Of a DNA stretch of 63,050 bases, positions 16,443 through 25,659 are shown in pieces (position 1 is the stretch's first letter; every line of letters starts with the position of its first letter). Made by a program: the position numbers and the translations under genes. Location of the stretch: the NCBI RefSeq assembly GCF_003667315.2, contig NZ_RCTZ02000028.1, forward strand, positions 1 through 63,050, written 5' to 3'. This stretch comes from Tropicibacter alexandrii. GTDB taxonomy: Bacteria > Pseudomonadota > Alphaproteobacteria > Rhodobacterales > Rhodobacteraceae. The notes beneath the pieces are model-generated. The model searched no databases. It saw only the letters and a list, made by a program, of their open reading frames with translations, and had not been told where the DNA came from.

Positions 16443-17068
16443 TGCAGCGTCGACATGTGGTCCAATACGGTGCAGCCGGTGTAGGCGCTGTCGCTCTGAT
16501 GCTCGGCGTCGGTTGGTGGCGGGTGGATGGTCCCGGTGCACCAAAACCGGCCGGCCAAAGGCCTCTCCCCCTGTCGGCGATGGATTTCCGACTGACCGAT
16601 CACGAAGGCAATGAAGTGGGCCCGGAAACCCTGATCGGACGCCCGACCATGGTGTTTTTCGGGTTCACCTACTGCCCGGATGTCTGCCCCACGACGTTAT
16701 CGGATATCTCAGGTTGGCTTGAAGATCTCGGGGACGACGCCGCGCGGATGAACGTGGTCTTCATCACAGTCGATCCGGAGCGGGACACGGTCGAGGCCAT
16801 GGCCGAATATGTCGGCTATTTTCATCCGGCTATTCGCGGCTGGACTGGGCCGGCAAACCAGGTTGCCCGCGCTGCAGAAGGATTTCGTGCCTCGTATGAG
16901 CGCGTCCCGACCGAAGGCGGCGACTATACAATGAACCATACGGCAAGCGTATTCCTGTTCGATGCCAAGGGTGAACTCGTCACCATGATTGACTATCACG
17001 AGCCAAGAGAATTCGCAGTGCCGAAGATCCGGCGTGCACTGACAGAAGACGTAGAGGGGGCAACATGA
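16442..17068 (+). CDS. SCO1/SenC family protein (second copy)
   Basis: A 208-residue paralogue of the first SCO. The N-terminus starts MQRRHVVQYGAAGVGAVALM, a signal-anchor. The redox/metal motif is GFTYCPDVCPTTLSD, followed by FITVDPERDTVEA and the distal histidine in MNHTASVFLF. The two SCO proteins flank the DsbB/DsbA/PCuAC genes, giving a full periplasmic copper-insertion and thiol set. It overlaps the M23 gene start by 4 bases. Confidence 0.88.
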   Translation: MQRRHVVQYGAAGVGAVALMLGVGWWRVDGPGAPKPAGQRPLPLSAMDFRLTDHEGNEVGPETLIGRPTMVFFGFTYCPDVCPTTLSDISGWLEDLGDDAARMNVVFITVDPERDTVEAMAEYVGYFHPAIRGWTGPANQVARAAEGFRASYERVPTEGGDYTMNHTASVFLFDAKGELVTMIDYHEPREFAVPKIRRALTEDVEGAT

Positions 17069-18438
17069 AGATTAGAATTGTTTTGGCGAGCGCTGTGGTC
17101 GCAGGCGCTTTTTCGCTGACCGCCATCGCCATTTCTGGCGTTCTTTCTAAAGAGCCAGTGCCTCCTGCGATTGCTGAAGCGACCCTCTGGACTCCCGATC
17201 CGCTCTCGATGCCTCAGATCGCCGACTACGATGTGACACCGCCCGCTGCATTTCACGCCGACAATGCTAGCCCAATGCGACCTCTGCCGCTCTTGCAATC
17301 TGTCTTCGCAGAAACCGCCTTGCCCGAGATTGAACCGCCTTTGATCACTTGGTCGCGTGAGATCGCGTCGGGCGAGACGCTGGATGCGGTCCTGGCGAAC
17401 GCGGGTATCGCTGCGCCTGCGCGTGCCGAAATCGCGCTCGCGCTTGGTGCAGAATATGACCTGCGCCGATTGCGCCCGGGCCATGAGATCACTGTGATCT
17501 CAAAGGTGGACGGAAATCCGAGCCGCGTGGAACTGGCAGTTGACGATGGGGTGCGGATCGAAACGGTCTTTGGTCAAGAACTTGTCACACGCGTGTTGGA
17601 GCCAGACCCTGAAATGGTGACGTTCGCGGGCGAGGCAGTGATCGAAAGCTCTGTCTTCGCGGCGTTGGACAAAGCAGGCATCCCTGCTCGTTTTGCGGTC
17701 GACATGGCGCAGATGCTGGGCGGCACAGTAGATTTTCGACGCGAACTTTCCGGTGGCGAGACGATGCGTATTCTTTGGCGCGAAGCCCGCGACGGAAACG
17801 AGAGGATCGGTCAGCCCGAACTTGCCTTTGCCACACTGGACCTTGGTGAAACGGTCTACGAGATCGTCTGGCCGGATGACGGCAGCGGTGAAGCAACGAT
17901 CTATGTCGATGGAGAGGTCCTGCGTGTTTTTGCCCAACCGGTGGAAGGAGCGCGGCTGAGTTCCGTCTTTGGCCGTCGCACACACCCGGTCTATGGGAAT
18001 GTGCGCATGCACACCGGGGTCGACTTTGCTGCGGCCCGCGGTACGCCGGTGAAAGCGACAGCACCCGGACGCGTGAGCTTCATCGGACGTCGTGGTGGAT
18101 ATGGCCGGGTGGTGGAGATAGCGCATGGATCCGACACCCTGACACGATACGCACATCTCAGCGAGGTGCCGGACACACTCGAACAAGGGCAGCGCGTTTT
18201 GGCCGGAGACATGATCGGTCGCGTCGGTGCGACCGGCACCGCGACCGGCCCAAATCTCCATTATGAGGTTCTAGTCGATGGTCGCCCGACCGATCCTCTC
18301 TCAGACGACAGACTGGCAGAGGCGGCCGAGCGGGATGCGGATGACACGGCTGCACTTGAGCGATTGGCTGAGGCACGCTCGCTACTGGCCGAGAGGCTCA
18401 CCAGCGAATTTGTGCAAACAACAACCGAAAGGCTTTAA
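17065..18438 (+). CDS. M23-family peptidoglycan endopeptidase-like protein
   Basis: A 457-residue envelope protein with an N-terminal signal-anchor, an internal region with LysM/OapA-like character, and a C-terminal M23 domain (about 320-430). The zinc motif HxxxD is present in RMHTGVDFA and the distal zinc histidine is His399 in NLHYEV. The usual HLH has an Asn at the first position (Asn397), where many M23 enzymes carry a catalytic histidine, so activity may be reduced or the protein may act as an activator. It lies in the metal-responsive unit. Confidence 0.82.
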   Translation: MKIRIVLASAVVAGAFSLTAIAISGVLSKEPVPPAIAEATLWTPDPLSMPQIADYDVTPPAAFHADNASPMRPLPLLQSVFAETALPEIEPPLITWSREIASGETLDAVLANAGIAAPARAEIALALGAEYDLRRLRPGHEITVISKVDGNPSRVELAVDDGVRIETVFGQELVTRVLEPDPEMVTFAGEAVIESSVFAALDKAGIPARFAVDMAQMLGGTVDFRRELSGGETMRILWREARDGNERIGQPELAFATLDLGETVYEIVWPDDGSGEATIYVDGEVLRVFAQPVEGARLSSVFGRRTHPVYGNVRMHTGVDFAAARGTPVKATAPGRVSFIGRRGGYGRVVEIAHGSDTLTRYAHLSEVPDTLEQGQRVLAGDMIGRVGATGTATGPNLHYEVLVDGRPTDPLSDDRLAEAAERDADDTAALERLAEARSLLAERLTSEFVQTTTERL

Positions 18439-18441
18439 TCC

Positions 18442-18900
18442 ATGAAACGACTGGCTCCCGCCCTTGCAGTCACGCTGGCCTTGTTTCCCGCAGCGCAAGC
18501 GGTCGCCGATGCGATCCAGATTGATGTCCGGAAGACAAACGGCTGCGGCTGTTGTCTGTCCTGGATGAAGCACCTCGAGGAAAGCGGATTCGCGCCGACA
18601 GGCGAGGACATGTTCGGGGGATCTCTTGTGCGCTTCAAACTCGACAATGGCGTGCCTCAGCGCATGGTCTCCTGCCATACGGCTTTGGTCGACGGCTACG
18701 TGATCGAAGGACATGTACCGGCATCAGACATTCAGCGTTTGTTGGATGAGCGTCCAGATGCAGTGGGGTTGGCGGTGCCCGGAATGCCCTATGGATCGCC
18801 GGGCATGGGACCGGAAGACGATCGAGAGGCTTATGAGGTCTTCCTGATCCGCGGCGATGGATCGACCGAGATCTTTAGCAGTTATTCGGCCGCTGACTGA
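18442..18900 (+). CDS. DUF411-family metal-binding protein
   Basis: A 152-residue exported protein with a signal peptide ending AQAVADA. The DUF411 signature is the cysteine cluster NGCGCCLSWMKHLEE, with a further VSCHTALVDGYVIEGHVP. Family members are periplasmic and occur with copper-resistance genes; a copper-binding role is likely but not proven for most. Confidence 0.85.
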   Translation: MKRLAPALAVTLALFPAAQAVADAIQIDVRKTNGCGCCLSWMKHLEESGFAPTGEDMFGGSLVRFKLDNGVPQRMVSCHTALVDGYVIEGHVPASDIQRLLDERPDAVGLAVPGMPYGSPGMGPEDDREAYEVFLIRGDGSTEIFSSYSAAD

Positions 18901-19708
18901 CGTATCGACGAGACCTCAACGCTTGGAACCCCTCTCCCCAATTACCCTTGGCTTTCTAGGAAGTCTGGCCGCCGGATCGCTGACAGCGGTCGGGGCGATC
19001 CCCGTTCTTTTCGGGCGCATCCCATCCCGGGCTACACGCGATCTGCTACTTGGCTTTGCAGCGGGTGTCATGCTCGCTGCATCGTTTTTCTCGCTGATCA
19101 TCCCGGCTCTCGATGCAGCCGAAGGACAGTTCGACAACGGTGCTCTCCCGGCGGCCATCGTTTGTGTTGCTATCTTGCTTGGCATGGGCGCGGTCGCTCT
19201 GATGAACGAACGGCTGCCGCATGAGCATTTCAAGTCGGGGCGGGAAGGCCCTGACTCTGCTTCGCTGCGCCGCGTCTGGCTCTTCATCATCGCGATCACG
19301 ATCCACAATTTCCCCGAAGGACTCGCCGTTGGTGTCGGGTTCGGGGCTGACGGTCTTTCTGGTGGCTTGCCGCTTGCGATTGGCATTGGGCTGCAAAACG
19401 CTCCCGAGGGTCTCGCCGTAGCGGTCTCATTGCTTGGTGAGGGATATTCCAGGCGCCGTGCGTGGGGCATTGCCGCCCTGACAGGTCTTGTCGAGCCGGT
19501 AGGCGGGCTTCTTGGGGCTGGGATCATCAGCATCTCGCAGCCGCTGTTGCCATGGGGCCTCGCCTTCGCCGCCGGGGCGATGCTCTACGTCATCAGCCAC
19601 GAAATCATTCCCGAAACCCACCGTTCTGGCCATCAAAACAGGGCGACACTCGGTCTCGCGGTTGGCCTGGTGATCATGTTGTTCCTCGATGTATGGCTGG
19701 GAGGATGA
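18857..19708 (+). CDS. ZIP-family metal transporter
   Basis: Predicted divalent-cation transporter. It has eight hydrophobic segments and the paired ZIP motifs TIHNFPEGLAVGVG and GLQNAPEGLAVAVS, whose His/Asn/Glu residues form the binuclear site. A His/Glu loop (PHEHFKS) lies between helices III and IV. ATG at 18857 overlaps DUF411 by 44 bases. A TTG at 18923 just before the first helix is an alternative start. ZIPs are usually importers, so its place in a presumed resistance unit is notable. Confidence 0.85.
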   Translation: MDRPRSLAVIRPLTDVSTRPQRLEPLSPITLGFLGSLAAGSLTAVGAIPVLFGRIPSRATRDLLLGFAAGVMLAASFFSLIIPALDAAEGQFDNGALPAAIVCVAILLGMGAVALMNERLPHEHFKSGREGPDSASLRRVWLFIIAITIHNFPEGLAVGVGFGADGLSGGLPLAIGIGLQNAPEGLAVAVSLLGEGYSRRRAWGIAALTGLVEPVGGLLGAGIISISQPLLPWGLAFAAGAMLYVISHEIIPETHRSGHQNRATLGLAVGLVIMLFLDVWLGG

Positions 19709-19709
19709 G

Positions 19710-20183
19710 ATGAAACAGTCCCATTTCCAAGGTTTCTTTGCGGCTGGAACTGCTTTTCTTGTCGATCAGGTGACAAAAGCAATTGTCGTCGCCAATGCGG
19801 CAGATTTGAGCGCCGGAGTTCCGGTCTTTCCCGGTTTCAATCTCATCTACCTGCGCAACGATGGCGTGACATTTGGATTACTTGGTGGAGCGCCATGGTG
19901 GAGCCTTACAGTGTTGGCCCTCGCGGTCTGCGGCTGGTTGACTGTCATGTTATTGCGCACTGACAACCGGGCCGAGGCTATCGCCTATGGTGCGATTATC
20001 GGTGGCGCGCTCGGCAACGTCCTCGACCGCATCCGGTTTCGGGGTGTGACGGACTTCCTCGATTTCTATGTCGGATCCACGCATTGGCCCGCCTTCAACA
20101 TGGCGGATGTTTTCGTGGTCAGTGGCGTGGGCCTACTGCTCATAGCCCCTTGGTTGAGCGCCAAGTTGAAAACTGGCACATGA
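19710..20183 (+). CDS. lspA: Lipoprotein signal peptidase II
   Basis: A 157-residue membrane aspartyl protease that removes the signal peptide of prolipoproteins. The two catalytic aspartates lie in GNVLDRIRF and FNMADVFVV, with four hydrophobic helices. LspA homologues are known in lead-resistance operons (pbrC of Cupriavidus), which agrees with the MerR class here. Its TGA overlaps the ATG of lnt, so lipoprotein maturation is encoded as a pair. It is probably a plasmid copy additional to the chromosomal lspA. Confidence 0.9.
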   Translation: MKQSHFQGFFAAGTAFLVDQVTKAIVVANAADLSAGVPVFPGFNLIYLRNDGVTFGLLGGAPWWSLTVLALAVCGWLTVMLLRTDNRAEAIAYGAIIGGALGNVLDRIRFRGVTDFLDFYVGSTHWPAFNMADVFVVSGVGLLLIAPWLSAKLKTGT

Positions 20184-21751
20184 TGGCGGGCTTGCGACCA
20201 CTGACGGGTCGTGGCCGTTACATTCCCCTGCGATCAGGGATTAGCTTTGCAGCGGGCGGTTTAACGGTTTTAACCCTTCCACCATTCTCATGGCTGATCG
20301 TTGTTCCGGTCGCCTTCTCAGCACTCTTTCTCGTCCTCCGGCAGGTTTCGACAGCGCCCGCCTTCTTCATCGGCTGGGTCTTCGGAATGGGCCAGTTCGG
20401 GTTTGGAGTTTCCTGGATCGCCGAGAGCTTCTACGTCGATGCCGAACGTTTCGGTGCCCTTGCGATCCCGGCAGTCGCGGGACTGTCCGCCGGACTGGCC
20501 ATATTCCCAGCGATTGCGGCGATGTTATTTGCCACCATCATGCAGCGCCGTGCTGTCGGCGGCATTACGGCAGGTCTTCTGCTTGCAACCTGCTGGGTTG
20601 CCGCAGAATGGCTGCGCGGTCATGTCCTGACGGGGTTTCCCTGGAACCTTGCCGCTTATGCTCTTGTCGAACATGCCGCCCTGCGCCAACCGGCCGCCTG
20701 GGTCGGAAGCTATGGGCTAAGCTTTCTCACGGTCTTTATCGGGCTGTTGCCCGGTGTGTTGATTGTGGCGGCACCAAACAGACGCGTGCCTGTTCTCGTG
20801 CTCTTCGCCGCTGCGGTGATGGGCCTCTGGGGTGGCGGCGCGCTGCGTTCAGGGACGGATGTGCCGCCGACGGACATCGCTTTGCGCATCGTCCAGGGCA
20901 ATGTGCCGCAAGTCGAGAAGTGGGCACCGGGCAGCCGCGAGCGAACACTGGAAAAATACTTGAGCTTGTCTGCGCAACCTGGACGCTTCGACCTGCTGCT
21001 GTGGCCGGAAACGGCCTTTCCCGGTTTTCTGGACGAGGACGCCTTGGCGCGCAGACGGTTATCCACGGTTCTGCCAGACGGCAGGATCCTTTTGACAGGA
21101 GTGCCTGACCGCGTAGAGGGCGATGGGGAAACCCGATATTTCAACACGGTTCAAGCCTATGACGGCAACGGCGAAATTCTGACGGGATATGCAAAACATC
21201 ATCTTGTTCCGTTCGGGGAATATGTGCCCCTGAGAGGCTGGCTGCCGATCGAGCGGCTCACCGAAGGTTTGGGCGATTTCACGCCAGGACCAGGGCCACG
21301 CACGCTGGCGATCCCGGGTGCGCCTCTGGTCGCGGTGGCGATCTGTTACGAGATCATTTTTCCGGGCCAGGTGGTCGATGACCTTTTTCGCCCCGACTGG
21401 ATTTTCAACGCAACAAATGATGCCTGGTTCGGTACCAGCATCGGCCCCGAGCAGCACCTCGCCTCCGCGCGCATGCGCGCGGTCGAAGAAGGGCTTCCTG
21501 TGGTCCGGGCGGCCAACACGGGGATTTCCGCGATCATCGACGCCAAGGGAGAGATCATCGCGCGCCTCGAGACCGGACAAACTGGAGTCATAGATGCCAC
21601 CCTGCCGACAGCGCTTGCGCCTACACCTTACGCACGTTTCGGTGATTGGACATCGCTGGCGCTCATCTGTGCGGTCTGGGCCTTAGCCTTTACCGTCGGA
21701 TCGGCCAGACGACGTTTCAATTCAGAAAAATCAAAATCGGAGGAATCGTGA
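20180..21751 (+). CDS. lnt: Apolipoprotein N-acyltransferase
   Basis: A 523-residue inner-membrane enzyme adding the third acyl chain to lipoproteins. Several N-terminal transmembrane helices are followed by a carbon-nitrogen-hydrolase domain. The Glu-Lys-Cys triad is visible in LLLWPETAFPG, GYAKHHLVPFGEYVP and AICYEIIFPG. Size and motifs are complete. It is coupled to lspA upstream and to a tiny membrane protein downstream. Confidence 0.9.
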   Translation: MMAGLRPLTGRGRYIPLRSGISFAAGGLTVLTLPPFSWLIVVPVAFSALFLVLRQVSTAPAFFIGWVFGMGQFGFGVSWIAESFYVDAERFGALAIPAVAGLSAGLAIFPAIAAMLFATIMQRRAVGGITAGLLLATCWVAAEWLRGHVLTGFPWNLAAYALVEHAALRQPAAWVGSYGLSFLTVFIGLLPGVLIVAAPNRRVPVLVLFAAAVMGLWGGGALRSGTDVPPTDIALRIVQGNVPQVEKWAPGSRERTLEKYLSLSAQPGRFDLLLWPETAFPGFLDEDALARRRLSTVLPDGRILLTGVPDRVEGDGETRYFNTVQAYDGNGEILTGYAKHHLVPFGEYVPLRGWLPIERLTEGLGDFTPGPGPRTLAIPGAPLVAVAICYEIIFPGQVVDDLFRPDWIFNATNDAWFGTSIGPEQHLASARMRAVEEGLPVVRAANTGISAIIDAKGEIIARLETGQTGVIDATLPTALAPTPYARFGDWTSLALICAVWALAFTVGSARRRFNSEKSKSEES

Positions 21752-21918
21752 TGCTGGTGCTCGCAGGCTTTGTCGGAGGGGCGCTCTGGGGTGGCTATCT
21801 GGCGCAACGGCAGAAAGGGAACCGCCTGGATATACTTCAATACGCGACAGGCTTCGGTATTGCTTTCGGCCTACTCGCTTTTTTCGCCTCGGTGATCCTC
21901 TTGCGCATCACGTCTTGA
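21751..21918 (+). CDS. Small two-helix membrane protein
   Basis: A 55-residue protein whose ATG overlaps the lnt stop. It contains a hydrophobic N-terminal helix (MLVLAGFVGGALWGGYLA), a short basic loop (QRQKGNRLD) and a second helix (GIAFGLLAFFASVILL). No family is recognised. Tight coupling to lnt argues that it is real. Confidence 0.65.
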   Translation: MLVLAGFVGGALWGGYLAQRQKGNRLDILQYATGFGIAFGLLAFFASVILLRITS

Positions 21919-21942
21919 GATTGCTTTGGCACCGGCAACGAA

Positions 21943-23862
21943 TTGAAACGACTGTTCAACATATTACTGTACTTGCTCCTGGCGATTTTTGCATCAGGAC
22001 TGGCCGTATCCGGTGTCGTCTACTTTCTTTTGCGCGCCTCCGTCCCCGACTATGACGAGGATTTCAGTGTTGCGGGAATCGAAGGTCCAGTCGATATTCT
22101 GCGAGATGCTGCGGCCATACCGCACATTTCTGCAGACTCCGCTGCGGACGCCTATTTCGCGCTTGGTTTCGTTCACGCTCAGGACAGGCTTGGCCAGTTA
22201 TTGAGGGCAAGGCGGGCAGCGCAAGCCTTGTTGCCACTTGACCAGACGATCGAAGTCGAGCCTTCGACAGCCCAAGCGCTCGACGCATATGCCGCTGGTG
22301 TCAACGCGTGGCTTGGTCTGGTATCCGAAGGCGGGCGCGGCAGAGGCTCACCCGATCTGTTGATCGCGGATGAGAGAATGATCGCTGCCTGGAGACCCGT
22401 CGATAGTCTCAGACTTGCCCAAGCGTTTCTGAACGATCTTCAACCCGAGAGACGCCAGAGTGACCTGTCCGGCTTGTCAGATCGACCTCTTTTGCCCGAG
22501 CTGTTTGTGACCTCGCCCAAGGTCAGCCTCGATGCTTGGGCGTTGCCTGGAGACAGAACAGCTTCGGGAGCACCAATTCTCGCCGCCGATATACGTGGCC
22601 CCTTATCGCTGCCTTCTGAATGGTACCTGGCGGATATTCAACTCCCGACCGGAGCCGCGATTGGGGCTACAATGCCGGGTGTGCCCTTCATTGTCGTCGG
22701 TCGCAGCGAACGCGTCGCTTGGGCGTTCCGATCTCTGTCACTGACTGCCCTTAAAGAGCCAGTGAGTCCCACCGCTGCCAAGGCCGGCAATTTTCTGATG
22801 ATGCTTGACCGTCTGGCGCGGTCCGCCGATGTGAACGATGCTATGGACGCAAGCATGAACCTGGCACCAGCCGGATTGGAGATTCTTGCCATCGGCCGAG
22901 AAATCCTTGCTCGCTGGCCTGACAGGGAGGTCGAAACGCCTTTCTCGTTTCGAGACGCCCGTCTGGCAGCTCTTGATGTGCGGCAACCGATATTCTCGGT
23001 CGAGGGCGCGATTGCGGCGCAGCGCGACACGGTCAGCACTGCCGCGCGGGCGCTTCTTCCTATAATGGCAAAAGAGCTCTGGTTCGTGGGTTCCGCAGGC
23101 GCTCTCGAAGAGAACCGCGCAGATGAGTTTCGCGGCGATATTCTGGGTCAACTTGCCCAATGGAATGGCGACATGGATCGCTTTTCACCGGAACCGCTCG
23201 TGTTCTGGGCCTGGGCGCGCGCGTTGCAAAAACGGATACTTCAGGATGAATTTCCATCCGCGACAACGGTCTGGGCCAGGCCAAATGCCGATATCCTATT
23301 TGCGGTGCTTTCAGATCGCGGAGGGAGCGCAATCTGGTGCGACATCCGCCCGTCCACCCGCATCGAGACCTGCCAGGATCAGGTTCGTGCGGCCCTGGAT
23401 GATGCCATCGGCTGGCTTGTCGACCGCTACGGACCCGATCCGTCAGATTGGGTCTGGGGCGAAGCACACGCTTTGAATATGGGGTGGGCGCCAATCCGAT
23501 CGAGTGGGATCATCAGCGATCTGCTGTCTCTCGAAGCCCCATCTTCGGGCGATCCATACACACTGATTGCAACGCTGTTATCTTCTGACAATGACCGCCC
23601 CTTCGCGGCCAGCGCGGGCACCAATTTTCAGGCGGTCATGTCGTTTTCGGAAGAAGCCGGATCCTATTTCATCGCGCCAGCCGGTCAGTCCGGCCACCCG
23701 CTCTCACGTTTCTATGAAAACCTTTTTCTCATGTGGATGCAGGGCAAATATCTCACGATGTCCACTGATCTGTCCTTGGCCCGGGGTGGCGCTGTGGGAA
23801 CATCCCGACTTTCACCGGTATCCGTCGATACGCCGACAATACAAAATGACAGGAGCCGATGA
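21943..23862 (+). CDS. Penicillin-acylase-family (S45) protein, nucleophile apparently missing
   Basis: A 639-residue exported or anchored Ntn-hydrolase relative. The N-terminus is a signal-anchor. The alpha-like part has VDILRDAAAIPHISADSAAD and FALGFVHAQDRLGQLLRARR. The post-linker part shows RTASGAPILAADIRGPL and PSEWYLADIQLP, close to the family pattern. The family nucleophile is a serine three residues before a conserved tryptophan (SNxW). Here that position is Leu196 in VSLDAWAL, with Ser195 one residue earlier. It may lack autoprocessing or use a shifted serine. It overlaps the CtaG gene by 4 bases. Confidence 0.75.
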   Translation: MKRLFNILLYLLLAIFASGLAVSGVVYFLLRASVPDYDEDFSVAGIEGPVDILRDAAAIPHISADSAADAYFALGFVHAQDRLGQLLRARRAAQALLPLDQTIEVEPSTAQALDAYAAGVNAWLGLVSEGGRGRGSPDLLIADERMIAAWRPVDSLRLAQAFLNDLQPERRQSDLSGLSDRPLLPELFVTSPKVSLDAWALPGDRTASGAPILAADIRGPLSLPSEWYLADIQLPTGAAIGATMPGVPFIVVGRSERVAWAFRSLSLTALKEPVSPTAAKAGNFLMMLDRLARSADVNDAMDASMNLAPAGLEILAIGREILARWPDREVETPFSFRDARLAALDVRQPIFSVEGAIAAQRDTVSTAARALLPIMAKELWFVGSAGALEENRADEFRGDILGQLAQWNGDMDRFSPEPLVFWAWARALQKRILQDEFPSATTVWARPNADILFAVLSDRGGSAIWCDIRPSTRIETCQDQVRAALDDAIGWLVDRYGPDPSDWVWGEAHALNMGWAPIRSSGIISDLLSLEAPSSGDPYTLIATLLSSDNDRPFAASAGTNFQAVMSFSEEAGSYFIAPAGQSGHPLSRFYENLFLMWMQGKYLTMSTDLSLARGGAVGTSRLSPVSVDTPTIQNDRSR

Positions 23863-24851
23863 TCACTTACTTCCTCCTTTTCGACCCGTTTGGGTATGCG
23901 ATTTCGCCAGTGTCCCTTGTTTCCGTCAGCTTGGCCGCATGGGTCTACATGCGCGGCCTCGTGCGATCCGCTCGCATTCGCGGGACGGTGTCTATGTGGC
24001 GGCAAGCCCTGTTCCTCGCTGGCTTGACCTGCATTCTCGCGGCCACAAATGCGCCTCTGGCTTCGTTGGGGCATAGCCTCTTTTCGGTGCACCAAGTGGA
24101 GCACCTTCTCCTCCGCCTTGCAGGACCACTACTCTTCGCGGTCTCTCAGCCGTGGCGATTATTGCAAGCCGGTTTGAACAGACGGTGGCGTCGATACCTC
24201 GACGCTCTTGGAAAATCTTTTGCATTTCGGTTCTTGGCACATCCGGTAACCGCCACTGCCGCGCTCATCACGTCGCTCTTTATCTGGCAGATTCCAGTGC
24301 TTTACGGACTTGCTCAGCGCATCGCGGCGATCGAGGTGTTCGCCCATTTTGCGATGGTGCTGGCAGGGATCTGGTATTTCGGCATGCTCTTCGACCCGAG
24401 AGATCCCCCTGAGGGCGCGAGGCGCGGCGCAAGGCTGATCTCCGGTTTCGCGGTGATCGTTTCAAACATTTTTCTGGGTTCCTTGACGACACTCAAAGAG
24501 GTGAGCCTCTATGCTTCCTACCAAACGGCGGGAACCGGGTTTCTCGATCCCCTGTCCGACGAAACCATGGGTGGCTACACGATCTGGGTCCCGTCCTCGA
24601 TGCTGATGATCGCCGCGATCATTCTGGTCATGAACGGGTGGAACGCGGCCGAGGTGCGTCGCTGGAATTCACGATACGAGTTGGTGCGAGGGTCAAACTC
24701 CGCGGCGCTCGAGTTTCCGGAAACGGCCGAAGAATTGCGTCTGAAAGTAGCAGAGCCAAACCGCGACATGGGCCGGACGCTCGCCATAGGTGCCTTGGTC
24801 ATGTTCTTCATCGTCATGACGACGGTGGTGACAATTGTCTATGCGCTTTGA
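23859..24851 (+). CDS. ctaG: CtaG (caa3-type) cytochrome oxidase assembly protein
   Basis: A 330-residue multi-pass membrane protein with about eight hydrophobic segments. It has the family's conserved histidines in SVHQVEHLLLRLAGPLL and FAHFAMVLAGIWYFGML. The caa3_CtaG family is linked to copper insertion into heme-copper oxidases. It closes the P3 unit, which encodes SCO, PCuAC and CtaG, a nearly complete CuA-assembly kit on a plasmid without oxidase subunits. Confidence 0.85.
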   Translation: MITYFLLFDPFGYAISPVSLVSVSLAAWVYMRGLVRSARIRGTVSMWRQALFLAGLTCILAATNAPLASLGHSLFSVHQVEHLLLRLAGPLLFAVSQPWRLLQAGLNRRWRRYLDALGKSFAFRFLAHPVTATAALITSLFIWQIPVLYGLAQRIAAIEVFAHFAMVLAGIWYFGMLFDPRDPPEGARRGARLISGFAVIVSNIFLGSLTTLKEVSLYASYQTAGTGFLDPLSDETMGGYTIWVPSSMLMIAAIILVMNGWNAAEVRRWNSRYELVRGSNSAALEFPETAEELRLKVAEPNRDMGRTLAIGALVMFFIVMTTVVTIVYAL

Positions 24852-25094
24852 ACAGAGGAGCAAATCAAAGGTTGTATCCACGTCTTTTCCCGCGATCGAC
24901 ATTCTCGCTGCACCGTCGTCGCAGTCAGAGATTTTGGGCACACTATCTCGGGCTGGCCAAGCTCAGAGGACACGAACGATTTTCTGCACTAAGGTTGACC
25001 ATCAGAACAAATGCCAACCCACCAGCCTTTGACTGCTGACGCCGCCGCCTCCTGAGTCTTGCTTTTCTGAATTTCGCGAGAACTTGATGCTGCG

Positions 25095-25565
25095 CTACTT
25101 GCCGCTTTGAGATTGCAGGAGGGCGTGTTCGAAGGCCTCCAGCGTGGTCGTGCTGACGTGATGCTCGATCCCTTCCGCATCGCGTTCCGCAGTCTCTTCG
25201 TCGATTCCCAGGCTGAGGAGAAACGCGACGACGATCCTGTGTCGTCGGCGGCAGGCCTCGGCCAACTCCCGACCGGCATCCGTGAGGAATATGGCGCGGT
25301 AAGGTTCCCGCCGCACCAGGCCAGCAGCTTTGAGCCGCGAGATGTTCTTGGTCACGGTCGGCGGCTTCACTCCAAAACGTTCGGCGATTTCCACCGGCCT
25401 TGCCTCTCCGCGCGACTCGATCAGTTCGGCGATCAGTTCAACGTAATCTTCCGCCATTTCGCTCTCATGTGCCTGACGCACGGTCGCGAACCCCTCAGCC
25501 TGTGCTTCGGGAGCCCTGTCGACAGTTTCGAACGGTTCATGTTCCTGTGATTGCAGCTTTGTCAT
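25095..25565 (-). CDS. mntR: MntR-like DtxR-family metalloregulator
   Basis: A cytoplasmic Mn/Fe-sensing repressor of about 156 residues. The winged-helix domain reads MAEDYVELIAELIESRGEAR, then VEIAERFGVKPPTVTKNISR. The dimerisation/metal domain has ELAEACRRRHRIVVAFLLSL and EGIEHHVSTTTLEAFEH, typical of MntR. The ATG at 25565 was chosen over an upstream TTG. It is divergent from the di-heme peroxidase/ABC transporter unit, with DtxR-like half-sites in between. Confidence 0.88.
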   Translation of the reverse strand: MTKLQSQEHEPFETVDRAPEAQAEGFATVRQAHESEMAEDYVELIAELIESRGEARPVEIAERFGVKPPTVTKNISRLKAAGLVRREPYRAIFLTDAGRELAEACRRRHRIVVAFLLSLGIDEETAERDAEGIEHHVSTTTLEAFEHALLQSQSGK

Positions 25566-25594
25566 AGTTGGGACTTTGCAGGGAAACTGCAGGA

Positions 25595-25638
25595 TTGACA
25601 ACTTGTTTGCTTAGGGTAGATAAATTAGCCGTGTCTAA
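25595..25638 (+). promoter_or_regulatory. Promoter with DtxR/MntR-like half-sites
   Basis: TTGACA at 25595 and a TAGATA/GATAAA -10 region 16-18 bases on. Overlapping the -10 is TTAGGGTAG (25611), followed by TTAG (25625) and the inverted CTAA (25635). TTAGG/CTAA half-sites resemble DtxR-family boxes. A repressor here would block transcription of the peroxidase/ABC unit starting at 25660. Confidence 0.55.
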
Positions 25639-25659
25639 CTTTTGAATTCGGAGACTGCG

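Noticed and set aside
24852-25094. Possible small genes between ctaG and mntR
   Set aside because: Short frames without ribosome-binding sites or family features; treated as a convergent intergenic region.
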